Assembly (NCBI GenBank): GCA_002491225.1
Contig: DKVN01000169.1
Location: 1,005-6,087 of the forward strand
Direction of reading: 5' to 3'
DNA: 5,083 bases
Source of the DNA: Faecalibacterium sp. UBA7177
Lineage (GTDB): Bacteria; Bacillota; Clostridia; Oscillospirales; Ruminococcaceae
The notes below the pieces were generated by a model. That model made no database searches. It saw only the letters and a program-made list of their open reading frames with translations, and was not told the origin of the DNA. Within the stretch, counting starts at the first letter, position 1. Each line of letters opens with the position of its first letter. Positions 1 through 4,622 of this stretch are shown here, piece by piece. The position numbers and the translations under genes are program-made.

Positions 1-45
1 AGCCCCGCACTGCGCCAGTCAAAGCGCGGTGCGGGGCTCCTTTTT
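1..45 (+). terminator. Rho-independent terminator of an upstream plus-strand gene
   Basis: Positions 1-15 pair with 24-38 to form a 15-bp stem (perfect outer 10 bp, AGCCCCGCAC with GTGCGGGGCT) around an 8-nt loop, followed by CC and a run of five T (41-45). The one imperfect pair, T11 with G28, is a G-U wobble in plus-strand RNA but an A-C mismatch in minus-strand RNA. With the T-run on the right, this favours plus-strand use. It therefore probably ends a gene lying left of the window and converging on the sugar transferase. It could also stop minus-strand transcripts, since the transferase stop codon is only about 30 nt away, but bases left of position 1 are needed to judge that. Confidence 0.85.
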
Positions 46-67
46 GCACGTTTTGGGGGCGTTTTGC

Positions 68-673
68 TCAGCGGCTGCCCTCCTCCGGCTGCTTGCCCTC
101 CACAATGCCCTTGTGGCCCAGCACGCTGCCGATGGTGCCGAAGAAGATTTTGATGTCCAGCCAGAGGCTGACGTTTTTGGCATAGCAGCCGTCCAGCTCG
201 GCCTTGACCGGGATGGGCAGCTCGTCCCGGCCGTGGATCTGGGCGTAGCCGGTCAGGCCGGGGGTCAGGGCGTTGGCGCCGTATTTGTCCCGCTCGGCGA
301 TCAGGTCGTCCTGGTTCCAGAGGGCGGGGCGGGGGCCGACAACGCTCATCTCCCCCTTGAGGATGTTGAAGATCTGGGGCAGCTCGTCCAGGCTGGTCCT
401 GCGCAGAAACCGCCCCACCGGGGTGATGAAGGCGTCCGGGTTTTCCAGCAGATGGGTGGGCATGTCGCGGGGGGTATCGGTGCGCATGCTGCGAAACTTG
501 TAGATCATGAAAAAGCTCTTGTCCCGCCCCACCCGCTTTTGCTTAAAAAGCACCGGCCCCGGCGAGGACAGCTTGACCCAGAGCGCCAGCACCAGCAGCA
601 GCGGCGAGAGCAGAATCGCCCCGCCCAGCGCGAGCACAAAATCAATGGCCCGCTTGCCCCAGCGCAGATACAT
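68..673 (-). CDS. PglC-like bacterial sugar transferase (monotopic phosphoglycosyl transferase)
   Basis: This 201-aa protein should transfer a sugar phosphate from a UDP-sugar to polyprenyl phosphate on the inner face of the membrane, the first membrane step in building a capsule, exopolysaccharide or glycoprotein glycan. One hydrophobic segment (about residues 11-33) carries the Ser23-Pro24 motif that bends the re-entrant helix of this family. Then come the basic FKQKRVGR stretch (43-50), the YKFRSM motif (58-63), the TSLDELPQ motif with the catalytic Asp96-Glu97 dyad, the SVVGPRP loop (110-116) and LTPGLTGYAQIHGR (136-149). The length matches small PglC-type enzymes, not long WbaP/WcaJ-type ones with extra membrane helices. 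The ATG at 673 has GGGAGGGG 6 nt upstream. It lies 91 nt after the dehydratase on the same strand, probably in one operon. The exact sugar cannot be read from the sequence. Confidence 0.95.
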   Translation of the reverse strand: MYLRWGKRAIDFVLALGGAILLSPLLLVLALWVKLSSPGPVLFKQKRVGRDKSFFMIYKFRSMRTDTPRDMPTHLLENPDAFITPVGRFLRRTSLDELPQIFNILKGEMSVVGPRPALWNQDDLIAERDKYGANALTPGLTGYAQIHGRDELPIPVKAELDGCYAKNVSLWLDIKIFFGTIGSVLGHKGIVEGKQPEEGSR

Positions 674-679
674 CCCGAT

Positions 680-687
680 CCCCTCCC
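680..687 (-). promoter_or_regulatory. Ribosome binding site of the sugar transferase
   Basis: On the minus strand GGGAGGGG lies 6 nt upstream of the ATG at 673. This strong site fixes the start and shows that the transferase is translated on its own, not by coupling to the dehydratase. Confidence 0.75.
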
Positions 688-700
688 ATTGTGCCGATCA

Positions 701-723
701 TGCCGCGGGCCGCGCCCGCCGCA
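701..723. repeat. Intergenic GC-rich imperfect inverted repeat
   Basis: GCGGGC (705-710) pairs with GCCCGC (714-719) around a 3-nt loop; beyond one mismatch, TGC (701-703) pairs with GCA (721-723). It sits in the 91-nt gap between the two glycan genes. No T-run follows on either strand, so it is not a standard terminator. It might stabilise or process the two-gene mRNA, or it may simply reflect high GC content. Confidence 0.35.
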
Positions 724-764
724 TCGTTTGGCCGGCCCCGCGGCACAGCCCCTTCCAGGCTCGC

Positions 765-2699
765 TCAGGCCACCACGCTGCCGCCGTTTGCCGCGCCGTT
801 TGCCGCGCTGTCGTCCGCGCCGCCAACTCCGTCGGCCGCATCCTCCTTGCCCTTGTGGTGGAAGGTGGGCACAATGTCCAGCAGCGCCTGCACCAGATTG
901 GCGCTGTTGTTGGAGTAGGCGATCTGCTTGAGGCTGGCCAGATGGTCAAAGAAGGTGGCGTTGTTCATGCGCAGCGGCGCGCCGATAAAGATCTTGCTGT
1001 TGTCGGTCTTGCGCAGGCCCTCCTCGTCCATCAGCAGCTCCTCGTAGAGCTTTTCGCCGGGGCGCAGGCCGGTAAAGCGGATCTCAATATCCTTATACGG
1101 GATGAACCCGGCCAGCTTGATGAGGTTTTCGGCCAGGTCCAGAATCCGCATCGGCTTGCCCATGTCCAGCACAAAGATCTCGCCGCCGGTGGCCATCGCC
1201 CCTGCCTCGAGCACCAGGCTCACCGCCTCCGAGATGGTCATAAAATAGCGCACGATGTCCGGATGGGTGACCGTGACCGGCCCGCCCGCCTCGATCTGAT
1301 CCTTAAACAGCGGGATGACCGAGCCATTCGAGCCCAGCACATTGCCGAACCGCACCGCCGCAAACTGGGTGCGGCTCTTGCCGGACATGGCCTGCACCAC
1401 CATCTCACACACCCGCTTGGTGGCTCCCATCACGTTGGTGGGGTTGACCGCCTTGTCGGTCGAGATCAGAATAAACCGCTCGGCCCCGTACTTGGCGGCG
1501 CTGGAGGCCACGTTGTAGGTGCCGCAGACGTTGTTTTTGACCGCCTCCTCGGGGCTGTCCTCCATCAGGGGCACATGCTTGTGGGCCGCCGCGTGGAAGA
1601 CCACCTGCGGGCGGTAGCGCTCAAACAGGGCGTCCATCTTGCGGGAGTCCCGCACCGAGGCGATCTGCACCTCGAGGTTCAGCCCCGCGCCGTACTTGCG
1701 CCGGAGCTCCTGCTGGATGTCGTAGGCGTTGTTCTCGTAGATATCCACGATGATCAGCTTGGCCGGGCCGCAGGAGGCGATCTGGCGGCAGAGCTCCGAG
1801 CCGATCGACCCGCCCCCGCCGGTGACCATGACCACATGCCTGCTGAGGTACTGGGTGATCGCGCCGGAGAGCTGGATCTCCTCCCGGCCGAGCAGGTCCT
1901 CCACCCGCACGTCCCGGATGCGGGAGGCGATGTCCTTGCCGTCGGTGATCATCTTGACGATGTCCGGCAGGATCTTGACATTGCACTTGGTGCGGTTGCA
2001 GATCGAGAGGATCCGGCGCTTGCCGTCCTCATCGAGGGTGGGGATGGCCAGCAGGATGCTCTCGATGCCGCAGTCCTCGACGATCTCGGGGATCTCCTCG
2101 GTGGTGCCCATGATCTGCACCCCCATGATGTACCGGCCGATCTTTTCGGGGGCGTCGTCCACACAGGCGATGATGTTCATCTCGGGGCTGGGGGTCTTGA
2201 ACTGCTCGTGCAGCAGGGTGGAGGCCGCGTCCCCCGCGCCGATCAGCAGGGTGCGCCGCGCCTGTTTGCTGCTTTTGCCCAGCCGGACATTGCGGTACAT
2301 CCGGTAGATCAGCCGGGAGTAGGTGGTGAGCGAGACGGCGAACATCGCGCTGAGCATATACACCGTGATGGGGATGCGCACATCCCGGTAGAGCAGCAGG
2401 GTGCCCAGCACAAACACCACCACCGCGATGGCCGAAGCCACGCAGAGGCGGTAGAACTCGACCACCTCGGCATATCGCCAGAGGCTGTCGTAAATGCCCA
2501 TGATCGCATAGATGATCTCAAAGCAGCAGACAAAGAAAAAGCAGCTTGCCACCAGCAGGCTGATATATTTCTGGTAGGAAGCCCGCCCATTGATGACCAC
2601 CCAGGGCAGCAGATACGCCGCCGTGAGGATCAGGATGTCAAAGAGGGCCAGCACCTGCTTGCGAAAATGCCGCAGAAGGGTTGGCAGAAGATTCAACAA
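765..2699 (-). CDS. Membrane-bound UDP-N-acetylhexosamine 4,6-dehydratase, PglF/WbpM/CapD type
   Basis: This 644-aa protein probably converts UDP-GlcNAc or a related nucleotide sugar to its 4-keto-6-deoxy form using bound NAD+. Four hydrophobic segments (about 17-36, 46-67, 86-104, 111-131) anchor it in the membrane. A first Rossmann-like domain starts at LLIGAGDAAS (151-160). The catalytic short-chain-dehydrogenase domain starts at VTGGGGSIGSE (292-302), followed by HAAAHKHVPLME (369-380) and STDKAVNPTNVMGATKR (413-429). In this family Met424 stands where ordinary epimerases have Tyr, and Thr414-Asp415-Lys416 are the expected catalytic residues, which argues for a dehydratase. The domain order and length are standard. 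The last 25 or so residues are a Gly/Ala/Asn/Asp tail with a tandem repeat. The start is TTG at 2699: a stop lies in frame at 2706-2708, no Met codon precedes the first membrane helix, and GGTGAT lies 5 nt upstream. TTG at 2696 is nearly equivalent. Confidence 0.95.
   Translation of the reverse strand: MLNLLPTLLRHFRKQVLALFDILILTAAYLLPWVVINGRASYQKYISLLVASCFFFVCCFEIIYAIMGIYDSLWRYAEVVEFYRLCVASAIAVVVFVLGTLLLYRDVRIPITVYMLSAMFAVSLTTYSRLIYRMYRNVRLGKSSKQARRTLLIGAGDAASTLLHEQFKTPSPEMNIIACVDDAPEKIGRYIMGVQIMGTTEEIPEIVEDCGIESILLAIPTLDEDGKRRILSICNRTKCNVKILPDIVKMITDGKDIASRIRDVRVEDLLGREEIQLSGAITQYLSRHVVMVTGGGGSIGSELCRQIASCGPAKLIIVDIYENNAYDIQQELRRKYGAGLNLEVQIASVRDSRKMDALFERYRPQVVFHAAAHKHVPLMEDSPEEAVKNNVCGTYNVASSAAKYGAERFILISTDKAVNPTNVMGATKRVCEMVVQAMSGKSRTQFAAVRFGNVLGSNGSVIPLFKDQIEAGGPVTVTHPDIVRYFMTISEAVSLVLEAGAMATGGEIFVLDMGKPMRILDLAENLIKLAGFIPYKDIEIRFTGLRPGEKLYEELLMDEEGLRKTDNSKIFIGAPLRMNNATFFDHLASLKQIAYSNNSANLVQALLDIVPTFHHKGKEDAADGVGGADDSAANGAANGGSVVA
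783..806. repeat. Tandem 12-bp repeat in the dehydratase tail
   Basis: GCCGTTTGCCGC occurs twice, head to tail (783-794 and 795-806). On the coding (minus) strand it encodes Ala-Ala-Asn-Gly twice within the low-complexity C-terminal tail. Being a multiple of 3, copy-number change would keep the frame, so the tail could vary in length between strains. Confidence 0.7.
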
Positions 2700-2704
2700 T
2701 CCAC

Positions 2705-2710
2705 ATCACC
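2705..2710 (-). promoter_or_regulatory. Ribosome binding site deciding the dehydratase TTG start
   Basis: On the minus strand GGTGAT matches the right half of the canonical site (GGAGGTGATC) and lies 5 nt before TTG at 2699 and 8 nt before TTG at 2696. It supports initiation here, because the only upstream in-frame codons before a stop are TGT and GGA. Confidence 0.5.
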
Positions 2711-2730
2711 AGATCTCTCAAAAGGGCGGG

Positions 2731-2773
2731 CCCGGGCGTTTGTGCGGCGCTGCCGCAAAGGCAAAACGCCGGG
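2731..2773 (-). other. Hairpin in the untranslated leader of the dehydratase
   Basis: An outer pairing, GCGTTT (2736-2741) with AAACGC (2764-2769), extended with a bulge by CCC and GGG, encloses an inner perfect stem, TGCGGC (2743-2748) with GCCGCA (2752-2757), around a 3-nt loop. In the minus-strand transcript it would sit 30 to 75 nt before the start codon. After it the RNA reads CCCGCCC and then only four U, too weak and distant for a clear terminator. It could affect mRNA stability or act as an attenuator; I recognise no known riboswitch. Confidence 0.35.
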
Positions 2774-2886
2774 CGCATCCCATGATCGGAACCCCGCAAG
2801 GCCGCCCCGGCGCCCGAAAGACAGGCAGCGTGAAACAGGCAGGGGCAGACGGCGGTTCCTCCGCATTACTGTTACCAATTTGTTCT

Positions 2887-2915
2887 ATTTTACACTATTT
2901 GCGGCCGGGAATCAA
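2887..2915 (-). promoter_or_regulatory. Probable sigma-A promoter for the glycan operon
   Basis: On the minus strand TTGATT (plus positions 2910-2915, 4 of 6 to TTGACA) and TAAAAT (2887-2892, 5 of 6 to TATAAT) are separated by 17 bp. Transcription would start near 2880, giving a leader of about 180 nt. The site lies in an AT-rich patch within otherwise GC-rich DNA, as expected for a promoter. Confidence 0.5.
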
Positions 2916-2955
2916 TGCAAATAGGGGCATTTTCACCATTTTTCGCCCTTTGCGG

Positions 2956-2983
2956 GGCCAAACGGCGGCAAACCGCGGCAAAA
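2956..2983. repeat. Three short repeats phased at 10 bp upstream of the RyR promoter
   Basis: GGCCAAAC (2956-2963), GCGGCAAAC (2965-2973) and GCGGCAAAA (2975-2983) place their A-runs at 2960, 2970 and 2980, one helical turn apart. They end 23 bp before the -35 box at 3007. They may be binding sites on one face of the helix for a regulator, or a weak bend. GCGGCAAA is exact in the second and third copies. Confidence 0.4.
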
Positions 2984-3006
2984 GCGCCCCGGGAGTGTCC
3001 CCCGCC

Positions 3007-3036
3007 TTGACAGAAAACGCACCCTGCCCCTATAAT
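3007..3036 (+). promoter_or_regulatory. Consensus sigma-A promoter of the RyR gene
   Basis: TTGACA (3007-3012) and TATAAT (3031-3036) both match consensus perfectly, with an 18-bp spacer. Transcription should begin near 3043, leaving about 95 nt of 5' leader before the ATG at 3138. The possible in-frame TTG at 3036 overlaps the -10 box and would not be in this transcript, which supports the downstream start. Confidence 0.85.
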
Positions 3037-3042
3037 TGTATG

Positions 3043-3076
3043 AAAAACCGGGGGAACGCGTCAACGGGCGGTTTTT
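3043..3076. repeat. Inverted repeat at the RyR transcription start
   Basis: AAAAACCG (3043-3050) and CGGTTTTT (3069-3076) are perfect inverted copies separated by 18 nt, starting at about the predicted +1. As DNA this dyad could be an operator just downstream of the promoter. As RNA it would be a weak stem ending in five U, possibly an early attenuator, but with only three G-C pairs that is unlikely to be efficient. Confidence 0.4.
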
Positions 3077-3098
3077 GCCGGGCGAACACCAAAAGGGA

Positions 3099-3120
3099 GC
3101 CGGCAGCACGGGCTGCCGGC
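3099..3120 (+). other. Strong hairpin directly before the RyR ribosome site
   Basis: GCCGGCAGC (3099-3107) pairs perfectly with GCTGCCGGC (3112-3120) around the loop ACGG. The 9-bp stem, seven of its pairs G-C, ends 5 nt before AAGGAG at 3126. No T-run follows, so it is not a terminator. In the mRNA it would lie next to, not over, the ribosome site, where it may limit ribosome loading, protect the 5' end or bind a regulator. Confidence 0.65.
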
Positions 3121-3125
3121 CGGAT

Positions 3126-3131
3126 AAGGAG
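3126..3131 (+). promoter_or_regulatory. Ribosome binding site deciding the RyR gene start
   Basis: AAGGAG lies 6 nt before ATG at 3138. The frame is open further upstream to a TTG at 3036, but that extension would span the hairpin and the -10 box, so 3138 is the start. Confidence 0.9.
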
Positions 3132-3137
3132 CCTGTG

Positions 3138-4505
3138 ATGAAAAAGTGTCGCCAGACCGCGCGCCGCATCTGGGGCATTGTGAGCAAGCTTGTCCCGTTT
3201 TTGATCGGGATGTACTGCTACTACCCCATTTTCTGTGCGCAGGAGGTCCATCTCTATCCCCTTCTGGATACCATCTACTCCGCCATCAAGCTCTATTCCG
3301 GCTCGGTCGAGGGGGATGTGCCGGTGGGCCTTTTGCTGCAGATCGGGCGCTATTGGGGCCTGTTGGTCTCGCTGACCGTCTTGGCGCAGATCTTCCACAG
3401 GATGCGCGATCTGGTCAACTGGGCCAAGCTGCTGGGCCCGGATGTGAGTGTCGTGTACGGGGATTCCGCCTATGCGGACTACGCGTTTGAGAGTCTCGCG
3501 CCCCGCCGCCGCATCCGCGGGGAGGACAAGCTGATCGAGGGCGCGGCGCGGTACCTGTTGATGTTTTCGGGCGATGAGAAAAACCTCGCCTTTTTTACCC
3601 GCCACTATGCGGCGCTGCGGGGCAAAAAGGTCTACATCATGCTGGACGGCGTTGCGCGCCAGAGCATCGAGGATCCGATGGTGACCGTCTTCAGCCTTGC
3701 CGAAAACTGCGCGCGGCAGTACTGGAAGGATCATCCCGTCCTGCACAACGAGCGGATCGCCATCCTCGGCTTTGGCCCGGTGGGGCAGAACCTGCTGTTG
3801 TACGGGCTGCAGATGAACCTGATCGACCCCGCCCAGCATCTGGAGTATCACATTTACGGGGACGGCACCTCCTTTTGCCGCGAGCACACGATGCTGGACA
3901 GGATGGCCCCGGACGAGGTGATCTTTCACCATGACGGGCAGTACGCCTACACCGAAATGCGGGACTTTGACCGGATCATCCTGTGCAGCGAGGAGGAGCA
4001 GAGCGGCGCTGTGCAGGCCAGCCGCCTGCTGGCGGCCGCGCCGCTGCACTGCCCCATCCATGTCTACGCGCCGAGCCGGGACATCCTGACCAGCCTGTTT
4101 GGCAGCGAGCGGCTGGTCTGCTTTGGCAGCGCGCACGAGACCGCCCGCGCCGAGGCCATCTTCAACGAGGAGGCCATGCAGGCGGCCCGCCGCCAGCACG
4201 AATTTTACGCGAAGCAGTACGGCGGCGAGCCCTGGGAAAAGCTGGACGCCTTTAAGCGGTACTCGAATGTCAGCTCCAGCGACTATCTTGCCACCCTGAC
4301 CCGGCTGCTGCAAGACGGGATGCCGGTGGAGCAGGCCGCCGAGCTGGAGCACATCCGCTGGAACCGCTACCACTACCTGAACAACTGGACCTACGGCCCC
4401 GAGACCGACAGCGCGAACCGCGTTCACAGGTGCCTCGTGCCGTTTGCGGCCCTGAGCAGGGAGGAACAGCGCAAGGATATCGAGGCGATCGAGAGCAAGC
4501 TGTAA
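3138..4505 (+). CDS. Two-helix membrane protein with TrkA-N/RCK-like domains and a C-terminal RyR domain
   Basis: This 455-aa protein has a basic N-terminus, two hydrophobic helices (about 12-33 and 63-86), two Rossmann-like units and a RyR domain. The first unit (about 102-200) follows the TrkA-N pattern but reads VVYGDSAYAD (105-114), without the glycine-rich loop. The second (about 205-330) has an intact ILGFGPVGQ (209-217). Residues 365-455 fit a full RyR domain: PWEKLD (365-370), AELEHIRWNRY (401-411), NWTYGPETD (416-424), HRCLVPFAALSREEQRKD (430-447). The architecture resembles RCK-gated two-helix channels, but the linker (34-62) has no TVGYG filter, so ion conduction is unproven. RyR domains in bacteria are thought to bind nucleotide-type ligands. 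The TIR gene follows on the same strand after about 115 nt, suggesting a sensor or effector working with a TIR signal. Domain calls are firm; the function is inference. Confidence 0.9.
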   Translation: MKKCRQTARRIWGIVSKLVPFLIGMYCYYPIFCAQEVHLYPLLDTIYSAIKLYSGSVEGDVPVGLLLQIGRYWGLLVSLTVLAQIFHRMRDLVNWAKLLGPDVSVVYGDSAYADYAFESLAPRRRIRGEDKLIEGAARYLLMFSGDEKNLAFFTRHYAALRGKKVYIMLDGVARQSIEDPMVTVFSLAENCARQYWKDHPVLHNERIAILGFGPVGQNLLLYGLQMNLIDPAQHLEYHIYGDGTSFCREHTMLDRMAPDEVIFHHDGQYAYTEMRDFDRIILCSEEEQSGAVQASRLLAAAPLHCPIHVYAPSRDILTSLFGSERLVCFGSAHETARAEAIFNEEAMQAARRQHEFYAKQYGGEPWEKLDAFKRYSNVSSSDYLATLTRLLQDGMPVEQAAELEHIRWNRYHYLNNWTYGPETDSANRVHRCLVPFAALSREEQRKDIEAIESKL

Positions 4506-4506
4506 A

Positions 4507-4532
4507 CCGCAGAACGCGGCCGGATAAGGCCG
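4507..4532 (+). other. Alternative small hairpins after the RyR stop codon
   Basis: CCGC (4507-4510) can pair with GCGG (4516-4519), or CGGCC (4517-4521) with GGCCG (4528-4532); the two share bases and exclude each other. Neither is followed by a T-run, so I see no terminator between the RyR and TIR genes and read-through is expected. Confidence 0.35.
4517..4529 (+). repeat. Second copy of a 13-nt motif also found before the RyR gene
   Basis: CGGCCGGATAAGG occurs here and at 3117-3129, where it links the leader hairpin to the ribosome site of the RyR gene. Here it lies between the RyR stop and the TIR promoter. A shared regulatory motif is possible, but chance in GC-rich DNA is not excluded. 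Confidence 0.45.
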
Positions 4533-4548
4533 GAAAAGGTCAGATTCC

Positions 4549-4580
4549 TTGACATTTCGGCGCTTTTGGTTCATGATAAT
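4549..4580 (+). promoter_or_regulatory. Probable separate promoter of the TIR gene
   Basis: TTGACA (4549-4554) is a perfect -35 box. Two -10 choices follow: CATGAT (4572-4577) at the ideal 17-bp spacing but only 4 of 6 matches, or GATAAT (4575-4580) with 5 of 6 matches but a 20-bp spacer. Either gives a short leader of about 35 nt before the TIR ribosome site. It looks weaker than the RyR promoter. Confidence 0.55.
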
Positions 4581-4603
4581 CGTGAGCAACACGTTTTGGC
4601 GAG

Positions 4604-4608
4604 AGGAG
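4604..4608 (+). promoter_or_regulatory. Ribosome binding site of the TIR gene
   Basis: AGGAG, within GAGAGGAG, is the only good site before the TIR frame. It lies 8 nt before an in-frame ATA (4617) and 14 nt before an in-frame TTG (4623), so the start codon is uncertain. It rules out the more upstream TTG at 4596. Confidence 0.6.
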
Positions 4609-4622
4609 CAGAAAACATAGCA

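Larger units (their letters stand above)
2700..3137. other. Divergent intergenic region between the glycan genes and the RyR gene
   Basis: This 438-bp stretch separates the oppositely oriented dehydratase and RyR genes. It holds a probable minus-strand promoter near 2887-2915, a hairpin in the minus-strand leader (2731-2773), three 10-bp-phased short repeats (2956-2983), a consensus plus-strand promoter (3007-3036) and a structured plus-strand 5' leader (3043-3137). Open frames through it are short, Arg- or Pro-rich and have no ribosome site, so I call no gene here. Confidence 0.8.

Noticed and set aside
29..931. Plus-strand open frame of about 300 codons over the sugar transferase
   Set aside because: It begins inside the terminator stem and becomes a Pro/Arg-rich low-complexity sequence; the opposite strand encodes a textbook sugar transferase.
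2693..2878. Possible 61-codon leader peptide before the dehydratase on the minus strand
   Set aside because: It overlaps the dehydratase start suggestively, but has no ribosome site, is Arg-rich without a regulatory codon run, and resembles translated GC-rich non-coding DNA.
507..2924. Plus-strand open frame of about 805 codons opposite the dehydratase
   Set aside because: It lies antisense to a gene with clear family motifs. Its translation is rich in His, Asp, Gly and Arg with no recognisable domain, and long antisense frames are expected in GC-rich coding DNA.
2956..2983. CRISPR or other long repeat array in the intergenic region
   Set aside because: The units are 8-9 bp, contiguous and only three in number, with no spacers.
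3036..3137. N-terminal extension of the RyR protein from TTG at 3036
   Set aside because: The TTG overlaps the -10 box and lies upstream of the likely transcript start. The extension spans the leader hairpin, and ATG at 3138 has an ideal AAGGAG site.
4506..4540. Terminator between the RyR and TIR genes
   Set aside because: The stems are only 4-5 bp and mutually exclusive, and no T-run follows.
3030..4592. Minus-strand open frame of about 520 codons opposite the RyR gene
   Set aside because: It mirrors a gene with clear membrane, Rossmann and RyR motifs. The protein has no coherent domain and the frame has no ribosome site.
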